This document shows, piece after piece, positions 23,476 to 34,718 of a DNA stretch of 64,000 nucleotides. The stretch's first letter is position 1. Each line of letters opens with the position of its first letter. Origin of the DNA: Calendula officinalis. Its lineage: Eukaryota; Streptophyta; Magnoliopsida; Asterales; Asteraceae. A program made the translations under genes and the position numbers. Location: the NCBI GenBank assembly GCA_963853835.1, contig OY970834.1:35247257-35311256 (forward strand). Reading direction: 5' to 3'. The notes under the pieces were generated by a model, which was given only the letters and a program-made list of their open reading frames with translations, ran no database searches and had not been told where the DNA came from.

Positions 23476-26102
23476 CTAAGCACTGGCAACATCTACAGGA
23501 CGACCAACAAGTCTCAAGGCTTCCACAAGCGTTTCTCTAAATCTACTCAAATTTAATCTCAAATCTTGTTTATCTAAATACATTTTTCGTGCAGCATCAT
23601 ATCCTCCTTTTGCAGCCACTGATGCAGTATCTTGAAGCACTGGATGATCTAGGCCGTACAAATCGACCAGTGAGCTCTCATCCGGTTGCATCATATATTC
23701 CAAATACTTTAAACCCATTGCTGGACCCGGTTCACTATAAAAAGTATCGACGTCCCATTGGAACCCCAGTGGTCTCACCTGTACCATAACAGCCCCATCA
23801 GGCAAAAACATTTCATTAGCTAACCCGGCCCCATGCGCCCCCACCATAACGCTGCAGGAGTTTATCACATGCGAAAATTTCTCAACGTTCGACATTTCCT
23901 TTGCTGAGCTAGCGATAATCACTCGAAAGCCTAATTCTTCCATCATTTTCACCATTTCTACTTGATTTATGAATTTTCTAGTTGTTTGGCGTGAAATTAG
24001 AAGTAATACCGGTGGATTCGGTGCATCGGAAACGGTTTTTGTTTTCAATTTATATGTTCGTCTGATGAATTCTCTGAAATCAGGCATTGAGTATTGATTT
24101 TGTGGTGTTTCTGACGTGTTTATGCCTAGAAATTTGTGAAATTTTAAACCGATTACAGCTCCTGGAAAGCAATGCACGCTGGAATTCACGGCTGGATTTA
24201 TGATTTCGTGATCGGATAACCGCGAAAACACACGGCGGTATTTTTGAATGAATGAAGGTTTGTAATCGACGGCGATGAAGTGTACGCGAGATCTGAATAG
24301 GCGAGAAGTGATGTATAAAGGTATAAGGTTTTCGTTGAATTCGTGAAATATGTTTCCGGTGTATCCGCCGGATGAGAAGATCACGGCGGGGTGTTGGTGG
24401 TTATGATCACAAGTAGGTTGCTCTGGTTCGGTGGTTATTATGGTTACCGGAGTAATATCGTTCATAACGTAGGGATTTCCTTGCATTGCGTATGGCCGGA
24501 CAACAGTGGTGGTGTTTTCAGTGGCTGGTGTGACGGACGGTTGAAGATGGACTTGCATTGTGCTCGTGTCGATTTTTACAGGGTTGTTTGCTACACAAAC
24601 CAGTGACCATGAACTGCTATCACAGGCAAAGCCTGTGGAATCGAGTTTGTTTCGATCTTTTCAAAAACATAATTCAGTAAATTACCAGAGTAAAATGATG
24701 TGATAACAGGAAATGCTACTAGACAACATCTAATACTTCATATGTTTCAAAATAAGTCATCAAACTCAATTTAATCATAATATGTCATTCACTAACTATC
24801 CAATTTAATCTATTTTAAATTTAATTATAATCTTTTACCTCAGAAAATGTAAAATACAAAGTATATCATTTATTTTGAAACGGATGATAATATTCTTTTA
24901 AATGTAGTGCAATTAATATGTTAGTGCATAAATATAATTTGTAGCAAACCTATCACGAATTGTTGATATAAGCGCTCGTTTTTAATGAATTACTACGAAA
25001 ATAATGAATTGGTCTATTATGTGACCGGCATATGTGTATATAATACTTAACATGAAAAGTTGTCGTCCAAAATGGGATTTTTTGTACTTCATAAGCGTAT
25101 GAGCATAACGTGACACGCAAATTCTAATTTCTAATACAAGTTTCATTTTATATTATTTATTTAGCATTTTGATGACGTCATCCATTGAAGCTCAATTTTT
25201 TTGCAGAAACGCTTATAGGAGATACCTTTTTTACAAATTTACTTGGTTTCTTCAAGATCATAATATCTACATCTCTTATTCAACTTATACAAAAATTCTT
25301 AATTTTTTACCAGAGTTAATGAACACCTTGAATTTTCGGTCGTTGAATCTAAAGGAAAATGTTCATATGTAGATCACAAATCGATCAGCCAATCATCCCA
25401 ACTTTTTATTTAGGTGACCTACTATATATTTCATTCACAATACTAACAATTGACATTGAAGAACTGTATTTAATAGTAGGAACATATAATTAAACTCATG
25501 ATCAAGGAAAAGATCGGAATGTTGGTTGATGACTGTAATAATTAGTACGCAGTGAGGGTTTATAATCAATCTCATTTATAACATGATCTTGAATAACCAG
25601 GCATTTCTGGAAAAAAAAAATATACTCCGTATATAATAAAGGAAAAAAAATCATTTTTGCATGATATATATTCAAAACTATATTGATTTCTGATTTTAAG
25701 TCCTGATTATTGTATGAATAATATAATGTGTGCAGATGAAGAATACGAGAGAAAGAGAGAGACCTCCTACTAGTCTTGTTAAAAGATATTGCAGAGATTG
25801 AAGTTGATCATCCTTCTTAACTGCCATGCTCAAATCAGCTTTCCATTCTGATAAGATTTGCCTCCCTGTAACTGTAGGTATTCAACCTTACTAGCTACAA
25901 GTCATAAATCAACATGTAAAAATAAATCAATCTAAATAAACTTACATTTAATTTGTTGAGAAGGGATAGACTTGAAGGTGAAAAGTTCAATATAAAGTAA
26001 ATGAAAAAGAAAAAAGGCACAAAGTGCTTGAGTTGCAAACAAAAGAACTCTCCCTCCTCTCTCCTTCTCCATTTTCCCAACACCACTTTCTTTTTGAACC
26101 AT
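23476..26102 (-). CDS. GT61 glycosyltransferase gene A (three exons)
   Basis: Exons on the minus strand: 26102-25946, 25871-25764 and 24656-23476, joined in frame (phases 1 and 1) to 481 aa. Exon 1 starts MVQKESG and supplies a type II anchor (about residues 18-42, VLLFATQALCAFFLFHLLY). Exon 2 is a short stem. Exon 3 is the GT61/DUF563 catalytic domain: FACDSSSW, GGYTGNIFHEFNE near 185, PSFIQKYRRVFSRLSDHEII, CFPGAVIGLKFH, ISRQTTRKF, and GAHGAGLANE near 362. Plant GT61 enzymes work in the Golgi, adding xylose or arabinose to xylan or N-glycans; XAT/XYXT-like activity is the best guess, donor and acceptor unknown. The last acceptor is a weak AAAAG|AT, shifted 6 nt relative to gene B. Confidence 0.88.
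24733..24890. mobile_element. Degenerate Stowaway-like MITE in intron 2 of GT61 gene A
   Basis: Ends resemble TACTTCATATGTTTCAAAAT and, inverted, TATCATCCGTTTCAAAATAA, similar to the termini of the element at 51703-52015. AT-rich core, no coding capacity. Confidence 0.5.
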
Positions 26103-26143
26103 TGCTGTTATGTCTTGATTACCTTACCTTACACTACTCCCTT

Positions 26144-26151
26144 CTTATATA
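26144..26151 (-). promoter_or_regulatory. Putative TATA box of GT61 gene A
   Basis: Reads TATATAAG on the minus strand, about 42 bp upstream of the ATG at 26102, which implies a very short 5' UTR. Confidence 0.45.
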
Positions 26152-26190
26152 CATAACACAATCTTGTTTATATATATATAACTTAAATAC

Positions 26191-26666
26191 TAGGGGTGTT
26201 AAAAGGGTCAACCTGACCCGATCCAAACCCGAACCCGATTATGCTAGTCGGTCGGGTATATTCATGTATTTTTTTGATATCAGGTTGTTTTAACCCGACC
26301 TGACAAACCCGACGTTAGCATCGGGTTGGGTATCGTTAAAATCTGTATAACTTGTATTGACCAAGCAAATAAATACATGCGCATATAGTATATCCTGGGG
26401 TTTTAACTTTTAAGATTCAATGTATTCAATTATTAATTGTTATATTAATTATTATTAATTAATTGCGCAAACTTAATTATATCAATTGTTATGAGTTTTT
26501 TTTTTCGAAGTTCTGTCCCGAAAATTTTAAAATAGCATTATTCGTTATTTGAGTTTTATTCTTTGTAATTGTAGAGGCTACTAGAATATTTAGAACTTAT
26601 GAATTCGATACATAACCTGGCTAATCGATCAAGTTGATCCGATAAACCCGAAACCCGACACCCTTA
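26191..26666. mobile_element. MITE-like element, TAGGGGTGTT ends
   Basis: Starts TAGGGGTGTTAAAAGGGTC and ends CGACACCCTTA, with terminal similarity to the hAT MITE at 6108-6649. GGGTCGGGT-type motifs crowd both ends. I could not find a matching 8-bp duplication, so boundaries are approximate. It lies about 90 bp upstream of the ATG of GT61 gene A. Confidence 0.5.
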
Positions 26667-27234
26667 TATATAATCATATAATGATTGCCTAATAATAAGA
26701 GCGTATGAAATGATCTCTTAAAAGTCATGATTTCAATTTCTTTCCTAGATAAACATTTATTAGATGGTTTGGGGAAGTTTTGAATACGACCGTGTCAATG
26801 GCTAAGCACATATACCACGAGCAAAATCTTAACTACCCATTGATCGATAGCATCTCATGAAAGGAAATATCTTTAAAACAAATATTGCATATATATTTGA
26901 CCTTTAAATGTGAGGACTATATTACTTTATTTCTTTAATCTTTCCTTTTCCCAACACAAGGGATTACAACTTAATTAATTATTATTTTTAATATGATAAG
27001 ATTAATCTACCTATAAATTTGTCCCTTAGCAACTTCTACAAAGTTAGAAATTAAGGTAGATCCATAATAAAAAGAAAAAAATAACAACTCTTGTTTGGTC
27101 GGGCCCGCTTTTTTTTTAAGCGTTGCCTCTTTCGAGTTTGTGTGACCATGGATTCGGACTAGGATACCGTATGGATTTAGTAGGCCAAACATAAGACACT
27201 ACAGTAAAAAATGTTTCCCTGATACGTTGCACTA

Positions 27235-27236
<2 letters not shown>
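26667..27236. other. Intergenic DNA
   Basis: AT-rich; no gene or element boundary recognised. Confidence 0.4.
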
Positions 27237-27265
<29 letters not shown>

Positions 27266-27414
27266 GGTTAATATGAGCCTCGATCAGCTTTACGGACCGA
27301 CTAATTTCAGAGCGATCACCCACTTTGCGTGTGGCCCGGCGTCGTCGCGAGTAAACCACCATGGTCAAATGAGGTATTTTTTGTTTCTCGTAGGGATTGA
27401 AACTTAAAATCCCC
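27237..27414 (-). repeat. Possible SINE-like fragment with A29 tail
   Basis: Read on the minus strand, a GC-richer body (27266-27414) holding AAGTTTCAATCCCTACGAG, a B-box-like motif, ends in 29 A residues (27265-27237). That arrangement suggests a SINE or processed fragment, but I found no A box and no target duplication. Confidence 0.3.
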
Positions 27415-27417
27415 TTA

Positions 27418-27934
27418 GGGGGCGTTTGGCTCAACGTAATCTTCCGTAATGTAATTGAATTAGGTTGTAATTGAATTTAGTTGTAATTGAATACGCTTAT
27501 GCGTTTGGCTACCAAATTTTTGAGTTGGAATTCAAATCAATACGTATGCGTTTTTTTTTAACTTTTTTAGATTCTTCTTTTAAATTTTAAATTTTATTAT
27601 TTTTTTATAAGTTTTTTTTTTAATATTTAATTTTTTTTAAAAATTAAAAGTTTTTAAATTTTTTTTTTATTTTTTTTTGTTTTTAAATTTTTAAAATTTT
27701 TTTAAAAGATTTTTTAAAATCTTAAGCATACAAAATATTCAAATTTGTTAGTTCACTAATGGACCGTATTTGAAATCATAGGGTGTCGGGACGGATTTCA
27801 ATTACAACGAATACCGTAATTCGAATACGTCATAACTGAATTACGAAAAAAGGTCTATCCAAACGTCCATCCGTAATGTAATTGAATTACAATTACGAGG
27901 GATTACGGAGGATTACGTCAAAACAAATGGGGCC
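27418..27934. mobile_element. PIF/Harbinger-like (Tourist-type) MITE
   Basis: The left end GGGGGCGTTTGGCTCAACGT and the reversed right end GGCCCCATTTGTTTTGACGT are inverted repeats, continuing as AATC(T/C)TCCGTAAT. A TTA trinucleotide flanks both sides (27415-27417, 27935-27937), the Harbinger TSD. The interior is extremely T-rich and non-coding. Confidence 0.7.
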
Positions 27935-28132
27935 TTAGACTTTAACCTTTTACGGAAACCACGTCTTACCATTAAAATTTTGTAGAGAGATTTTTGTGAT
28001 TTATGTAATAATTCGACATTACACAAAATTAGACCCGATTTAACAAATTTCTCAACTTCATTTTTAATTATGACCCTAATTTTATGTTTACCAAAATAAA
28101 TTAATTAATAATAGTCCCAGATGTGGAAATTA

Positions 28133-28548
28133 GTTGTAACGACCCGAATTTGTAAATAAATAAATTGTATAAAAATATGATAATTATGGATAAATCATAT
28201 AAAATACGTGAGAATTGGTTTCGTGTCGTTTGGGCACCGTACGAGAAAGTTACGGGCGAAACCGGGTCGAGACAAGTTGGAAAAAGTGCAGCCTTGCTGC
28301 CATCAGGAGTTCGCGACGCGAACTATAAGTTCCCGATCGAGTTGTAACGACCCGAATTTGTAAATAAATAAATTGTATAAAAATATGATAATTATGGATA
28401 AATCATATAAAATACGTGAGAATTGGTTTCGTGTCGTTTGGGCACCGTACGAGAAAGTTACGGGCGAAACCGGGTCGAGACAAGTTGGAAAAAGTGCAGC
28501 CTTGCTGCCATCAGGAGTTCGCGACGCGAACTATAAGTTCCCGATCGG
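28133..28548. repeat. 208-bp tandem duplication at LTR start
   Basis: The 5' terminal 208 bp of the solo LTR occur twice in tandem with almost no divergence (the copies split at CGATCGAGTT versus CGATCGGGAA). The duplication therefore happened recently or is an assembly effect. Confidence 0.9.
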
Positions 28549-30114
28549 GAACTTGCTCCAGGGAGTTTGGCCATGTGTCGCTAAGTAGTTCGCGACTAGG
28601 TAACGATCGCTAAGTATGCGTGTAGAAGGAGAGTTCGCGACGCGAACTATGGTCGCGTCGTGAACTTGTGTCTGGCAGCATTAAAGACGGATTTGAGCTC
28701 ATTTATTGCCAAGATCAAACCCTAGTTTCTCTCTTCGAGCTTGTAAACGATTTTGGGTGTCAAGCATCATTTGGAGTCGATTTCTTCATCAAATCTTGTG
28801 ATTCTTCACTCCTAGTTGAAGATTTAAGGTATATCTTCAATCCTTTGTAGTTGTAGCTTTAGATCTATGGGTTTAGAAGCTTGGGGTTGAAACCCTAGTT
28901 CTTGGGTTATGGATTATGATGATATAAATGGTGTATACACTTAATAGATGGTATATTAACAAGGAAAACAAGTGTATGATTATGATTTGTAAGAATCTTA
29001 AGGGTTGGTTAAACCTAGGGTTTGGTAATCATCATATTTGGGGAAAATGGATTGATGGGTGTTATCTAGGGGTAGATGAACACATTGGTAGTAGTAATTG
29101 ATGTTGATCATATTGTGATAATTGTATTAGGCTTTTGGTGAAGCCTTGGAAAGTTGATTGGATTGAGAAACAAGAGTTTTGGTGTCAAGAACACGGGTGG
29201 AGCATCTTTATTGCTAAGGTGAGTACGTGTGGAATTTACTGAGTACATAGCCCTGTTAAATATTTTCATTACTTGTGTTATGGTATATTTGCTTAATTGT
29301 GTAGACTAGTAGTTGATAGTTAGTTATACCTATGATAGTATTGAACTAACTTGATGATGATGAAAGTGCTAGCAGAGAGCTAGATTTGCATAACCATAGG
29401 GTTATGATGAGATTGAGATGATGTGATGATACGGGCTACTCCCGATCATGAGTTGTGGATTGAGGGGCAGTTGGGCGTATTCCCATCGACTCTTCCACGT
29501 TAGTCATGAGATGACACGGGCAACTCCCGGTCATGAGGTGTGGAGTGAGGGGCAGTTGGGTGAATTCCCATGTGAATTCCCATCGACTCATCCACGTTAG
29601 TTATGCGATGTCACGGGATACTCCCGGTCATGAGGTGTGGAGTGAGGGGCAGTTGGGGTGAATTCCCATCGACTCATCCACGTTAGTTGTGATTGCTAGG
29701 TAAGCAAAGTTGTTAGAGTCACACTAAGGTGACTAGTCTGGATGGTTGGATATATATATATGTATATTGATTGGTTATATGAAATGTGACATTCATTTTT
29801 ATTATCGGGTCTAAACCCATGTAGCTCACGAGACGTTTTTGTCTCACGTACTCCTTGTTTTGTTTTGCTATGTACTCAGGTTCGGGATCGAAGGTTTAGG
29901 TACGCATGGATAGAGATGCGGGGCCTAGAATAGAAGAACTTTAGATTGGATTTATGCTTAGCTTTGGTTTTGATCTATTTTGTAACACCAAACTTTATAC
30001 TCTGATTTTCATACCAAAGGTTTTTGTAAATCCCTATTTTGGAATAGTTCTTGTATTTATGAAAAATGTTTGATTTTGGGCAAATGTTTTGTGTTTAAAA
30101 TATGAGGTGTTACA
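28135..30114 (+). mobile_element. Gypsy-type solo LTR with internal repeats
   Basis: Begins TGTAACGACCCGAATTTG and ends GAGGTGTTACA, with TG...CA termini. No primer-binding site or internal domain follows, so it is a solo LTR left by LTR-LTR recombination. Flanks are TTAGT (28130-28134) and TTAAT (30115-30119), a 5-bp TSD with one mismatch. The first 208 bp are tandemly duplicated (28133-28340 / 28341-28548). Three copies of a palindrome AGTTCGCGACGCGAACT lie at 28308, 28516 and 28632. Three degenerate ~85-95 bp tandem units lie at about 29425-29690. A T-rich end and a CTAAACCCATG region are typical of Ty3/gypsy LTRs. Confidence 0.82.
29425..29690. repeat. Three tandem units inside the solo LTR
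   Basis: Each unit contains CACGGG-(A/C)-ACTCCCGGTCATGAG, GTGGAGTGAGGGGCAGTTGG and CCCATCGACTCATCCACGTT. The middle unit has an extra duplicated GTGAATTCCCAT. Confidence 0.85.
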
Positions 30115-30751
30115 TTAATTAGATGGATCACAGAATATCAATATCAATAATATTACAAACGTGGAAATTAATTATATGGATTTCAAAATTAATTAGTGAT
30201 ATTGGTTTTTGGTGTTTCTAATAACCTAAGATCATGGCTTAAGTCCATGAACAAAATTTGGGTATATTAGTGAGCTATTAAAAAAATATAATTATCTTTA
30301 TGGTGAAGTCTTGACCATGCACCCTAATTTGGAAACAAATAATATAAATTTTACTTGGATCCATATTTCTAACATAAACTGTGGCCTGTTAAGCCTTTAA
30401 TCATATAACACGGTTTAAGAATTTGATATACGTAGTCAACTTTCATAACGTGGAGGAAACTGGTTACATACATTTTCACAAATGAAATAAAGAAAATAAA
30501 AAATTAATATTCAAGCATATATAAAGAAAAGTTTGATCACCAAGTATTTGACTAATTCCAAGTTATTTTCTTACAATAATGTATACCAGTTGTATGTATG
30601 TCCACACAAATACTATTCACAATCATAAGAAACTTCAACTGTTGAACATGGGCAAAAAACACAGCTTTACAATAATAATAGTTTTTAAATATATGTAAAA
30701 AGGTTCATTAATATTATGGAAACTGTTATAAGTATTCAAAAAAGTTTATTA
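30115..30751. other. AT-rich intergenic DNA
   Basis: No gene or recognisable element between the solo LTR and the truncated LINE. Confidence 0.45.
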
Positions 30752-30767
30752 ATATTACGAGTTGAAA

Positions 30768-31919
30768 AGAAAAACCGAGTTGAAAAGAAAAATCCATTGG
30801 GTGAATTGGGAAACGGTTTTAGCTTCTTTCGAGAATGGTGGTTTGGGTATCGGGAGTCTTTATGCTTTTAATATTGCTCTAGTGTTTAAGTGGGTTTGGC
30901 GGTTTGTGTCGCATGAAAACACCTTGTGGTCGAAGGTGATTAAGATGATTTATGGTGATCAAGGAGCATTGGATCTTATGAATTATAATCGGTTGGGTCC
31001 GACACCTTGGGCACAAATTATTAAATTGTTGGGTCGGTTTAAAGATAATGGTATTGATGTACTTTCTCATTTAATCCGAAAAGTTGGTGATGGGCGGGAG
31101 ACTCGGTTTTGGAAAGATAAATGGGTCGGGTCGAATCCGTTAGCTACGGTATATCCGAGAATCAGTCGGTTAGATTCTGATATTAATTACTCGGTTTGTG
31201 ATCGGTTTTTAAATAACTCGGTTAGATGGAGTTGGGTGAGAGAAATTCGTGGAGGGAGGGAAGAAATTCATGTTGCGGAGTTAAATAGATTGTTAGAAGA
31301 TGTTACGTTATCAAGTGAAAATGATAAGTGGGTGTGGGATATAGGTATTGATAGCGAGTATGAAGTTAGGAGCACAAGGAGGTGGATTGATAATTTAATT
31401 CTACCTTCGTCTATTGAACAAACTCGTTGGAGTAGTTTAGTGCCACGAAAAGTAAATATACTTTTTTGGAAGGTAAACTTAAATAGAATTCCCACCAAAG
31501 TGAATTTAATGACTAGAGGTATTATGTTTGATGATGTGAAGTGTGTAATGTGTGGGGAGGAAGTCGATAATACGGAGCACATTTTTTGGAATTGTGAGGT
31601 CACTAAAAATGTATGGCGGGGAATTGGTCGGTGGTTACAAGTGGTGGATGTTAATGTGGATTCGTTGAGTGACTTTTTATTTAATTTGGATTTTAGTTCG
31701 CTTTCAACGAAAGTTAAAAAGATTGTGGAGGCGGTAACGCTTACGGTGATTTGGATTATGTGGCGGTTCAGAAATGACATTACGTTCAACACGGGTGAAG
31801 TCCGGCGGAATATGCTAGTGGAGTCCATTAAAGAAGTGTCTTATTTGTGGATTTGTAATCGTCGGAAAAAATATAAAGTTAGTTGGATTGAGTGGTTAAT
31901 TTTACCATGTAACGAATAA
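30768..31919 (+). pseudogene. LINE ORF2 C-terminal fragment (post-RT region and zf-RVT)
   Basis: An uninterrupted frame of about 383 codons, homologous to roughly the last 390 residues of the LINE ORF2 at 9374-12235: KRKIHWVNWETVLASFENGG, GIGSLYAFNIALVFKWVWRF, then the finger CVMCGEE...HIFWNC and the end WLILPCNE. It lacks the RT catalytic core and the endonuclease and has no ATG at its beginning, so it cannot act alone. Its intact frame reflects youth rather than function. Confidence 0.9.
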
Positions 31920-31987
31920 GTTTGTTTTTGCTAGCTTGTAGCTAGTCGTTTTGTTTTAATGTTATCGAAAGCCGTTTCCAAAAAAAA
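30768..31987 (+). mobile_element. 5'-truncated LINE of the same lineage as the 9.3-14.8 kb element
   Basis: About 1.22 kb, bounded by a 16-bp TSD ATATTACGAGTTGAAA at 30752-30767 and 31988-32003. The 3' end, GAAAGCCGTTTCC plus A9, matches the full-length LINE. The body encodes only the C-terminal ORF2 region. At the 5' junction an 18-bp phrase, CGAGTTGAAAAGAAAAAY, occurs twice in tandem, consistent with microhomology between target and LINE during truncation. Confidence 0.92.
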
Positions 31988-32003
31988 ATATTACGAGTTG
32001 AAA

Positions 32004-32374
32004 TAAAAAAACAATTATTATTATTAATTATTTATATTACAAAAATTGTGTTGAAATAAAAAGTTTTTTTTAGGTCAGACATCTCCTGACCACATGTACT
32101 TCATGTTTGCACCGGATCCAACGGGAATACTAAATTCGTATAGACATTAAGTCTAAACATTCATATTTGTTGATTAAATTTTTTTTAGCTGCATGTGCCA
32201 TTCCCATGAATATATGAACATGCGAGTTATATAGTAAAAATAAAATAAAAAATAAAATATAGCCCCTTGGATTGTGAAAAATAGGAAAAAAAAATTGTAT
32301 TAGCTTTCTACTAAATTTTACCATTTAATTATCTTACTCATAAGATAATAATTGTAATATGTATATAACTTACT
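32004..32374. other. AT-rich intergenic DNA
   Basis: Nothing recognised between the two LINE fragments. Confidence 0.4.
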
Positions 32375-33035
32375 TTTTGAAAACAGCAAATGATATTAAA
32401 ACGCCCAATTTAGAAAGAAATAAAGAGGGAAAAAGTACAAGTAGAACAAAGATTACAAAGAAATATTGAAAGGCGAAATACTCTAATCCACCCAATTACA
32501 AACAATATTACTCCTATGTTTAGTCCATAGATAAGAAGTAAATATGATATCGCCAACCGTAGTTATGTATGGTTTATGAACTTTATTGAAAATCACCTCA
32601 TTTCTTGCCTTCCATACGAGCCAAAACGTGCATTGTATTATTGTGTATAACACCTTTGTCTTATTATCACAATTTCCCCACCCCGACCCAAATTCAATGA
32701 GATCCTTTACGGATGATACTGAAGGAAAATGGATATCACACCATTTAAAAATCCAACGCAAAACGTCGATCATATATTGGCATTGAATAGCAATGTGATC
32801 CACAGTCTCCTCGCTACAATTGCACACCAAACATCTAGTTGATCCAACATTTATATCCCTAGTGCTTAGACAACTAGCCACGGGATACGTCCGAGCCCAA
32901 TCCTCCAAATAAAGCATTTTACTTTTAGCGGGGCTGCACTTAACCATGGCATTTGAACATATCCAGCCAGAAGACGTTAACTTTATGTCAATCCAACAAC
33001 GCCTAAGATCGTGCACAACAAAGGAATTCTCTTTT
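32375..33035 (-). pseudogene. Second, unrelated LINE 3' fragment (zf-RVT)
   Basis: On the minus strand, 32483-33030 translates as a C-terminal LINE ORF2 fragment: FVVHDLRRCWIDIKL, the finger CLVCNCSEETVDHIAIQC, then WLVWKARNEVIFNK and SYLW. The sequence differs strongly from the other two LINEs, so it belongs to another L1 lineage. It is truncated at its 5' side near a T-run at 33032-33041. The 3' non-coding tail runs to about 32375 and ends in a short A tract. No target duplication found. Confidence 0.8.
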
Positions 33036-33858
33036 TTTTTTCTAATTAATTTCATATTTAATTCAAACACTTATATTAACACTATTTTTAATACAATATC
33101 ATCTCTAAAAAAGATCCATACACATTCTATCATTTTTAATATTTTACTAAAATAATTTATTAGGAACGCAATATCATATCAAGAAAAATATAGAGTTTGA
33201 AAAGTTATTTTTTATTAGGTCAAATGGATTATTTTATGTGATTAATGCGTAGGTAACTCTAGAGTAAAACTTCATCCGTGCTAATATTATTGTGTACCAG
33301 ATAAAAATAAAAATGCATTAATTATATTACATAACAAATTGAATTTTCTTTTTCTCACTTTAATGTTTATTGATTGGTATAAACTTAGGATTAGACAATA
33401 TTTTAGGATAAACAAAAATAGAATTGTGGACAATAAAATTGGGACGGACGGAATATTAATTTATATCTTTTAATCTTTACTCAAATTTATCAAGTGGACT
33501 TGAAGTTTAGAGCACATGATTAAGGTGCCATCTGTATAGACACAAATTTGTAGGGCTTGCGATAGCTGAGTTTGGGTGTGTCTTGTGGACCTTATTAATT
33601 TCACAATTTTATTTCATTTTTATAGCTGTCACATTATTCATATTTCTAATCCCGTCATCAATTATTTCTTTTTCTTGTTTAATTGAACAACTGTATTTTT
33701 ATTTATATTTAATACTAACTAATTAAAAAATGATTGATAGGGAAGCTTGAACCATAAAAACTAAAATTGAACTCATGCTCTTGGTGTTTACGACAATGCC
33801 ATATTCTTTATTGTTTTTAGAGGCTCTCTCATGGTTTTGAATTCATTAATCACGGTAT
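33036..33858. other. Intergenic DNA with Stowaway-like remnant
   Basis: No gene. Around 33415-33460, GTGGACAATAAAATTGGGAC and GGACGGAATATT match the right end of the element at 58014-58212; the left end is not evident. Confidence 0.45.
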
Positions 33859-33868
33859 TATCAACATA

Positions 33869-34708
33869 GAGTTGCGTTCAAGGAGGTACATGATTTTTAC
33901 AAAGTTCCAAGGAACAAATCTCAACCATTGATCAATATGATCAAATGGTCAAGATTAATCATATATTTTATACATAGAGGGGTATTTTGGTCATTTGGTA
34001 CTAAAAAAAATTATTTTATTTTTTATTTTAAAATTTTAAATTTTTTTTTATTTTTTTATTTTTTAATTGAGGGGTATTTTGGTCATTTTGAAAAAAATAT
34101 TTTTTTTTATTTTTATTTTTTATTTTTTATTTTAAAATTTTTAATTTTTTTAAAAAAATTATTTTTTTTAAAAAATTATTTTTTTAAAAAAAATTATTTT
34201 TTTATTATTATTTTTTAAAAAATTATTAAATTTTCATTAATGACACATAATGTTATTTCATAGTGAATCACATGTGATTGCATTCTGAAATGCAATCACA
34301 TGTGATTTAACTAAAACCTGATTTTACACTAAAATCACATGTGATTTTACACTAAAATCATATGTGATTAAGTTATACACGTAATTATCAAATAAATATT
34401 ATTTTTTAATAAAAAAAATAAAAAAAAAATTAAAATAAAAAATAAAAAAAATCGAAATTTTTTTTAAGTGCCAAATGACCAAAATACCCCTTCATAATAA
34501 AAAATAAAAAAAATAATAAAAAAATAAAAATTTTAAAATAAAAAATAAAAAATAAAAAATAAAAAAAATTGTTTTTTAAAAAATGACCAAAATACCCCTC
34601 AATATATAAAATATGTGATTAATCTTGACCATTAGATCTTATTGATCAATGGTTGAGATTTGTTCCTTGAGACTTTCTAAAGATGATGGACCTCCTTGAA
34701 CGTTTCTC
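33869..34708. mobile_element. Mutator-like foldback MITE (840 bp palindrome)
   Basis: Inverted arms of several hundred bp start GAG(T/A)(T/A)(G/A)CGTTCAAGGAGGT and include CAAATCTCAACCATTGATCA and GAGGGGTATTTTGGTCATTT. The direct repeat TATCAACATA lies at 33859-33868 and 34709-34718 (9-10 bp, the Mutator range). The centre is A/T homopolymer-rich with AATCACATGTGATT palindromes (34264-34370). No transposase. A transcript would fold into a long hairpin. Confidence 0.8.
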
Positions 34709-34718
34709 TATCAACATA

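Noticed and set aside
28165..28588. Two near-identical small frames starting MYKNMIIMDKSYK
   Set aside because: They lie inside the duplicated first part of the solo LTR; not genes.
30762..30767. Start codon for the LINE fragment at 30762
   Set aside because: It is TTG within the target duplication. The frame is simply open by truncation and has no genuine start.
32483..33070. A host gene at 32483-33070 (195 codons)
   Set aside because: The conserved part is a LINE zf-RVT finger region and the beginning is not an ATG.
33928..34218. 96-codon Phe/Ile/Leu-rich frame
   Set aside because: Translation of T-rich low-complexity DNA in a MITE palindrome; not a membrane protein gene.
34264..34370. 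CRISPR-like spaced palindromes (AATCACATGTGATT)
   Set aside because: Irregular spacing and plant context; part of a MULE MITE centre.
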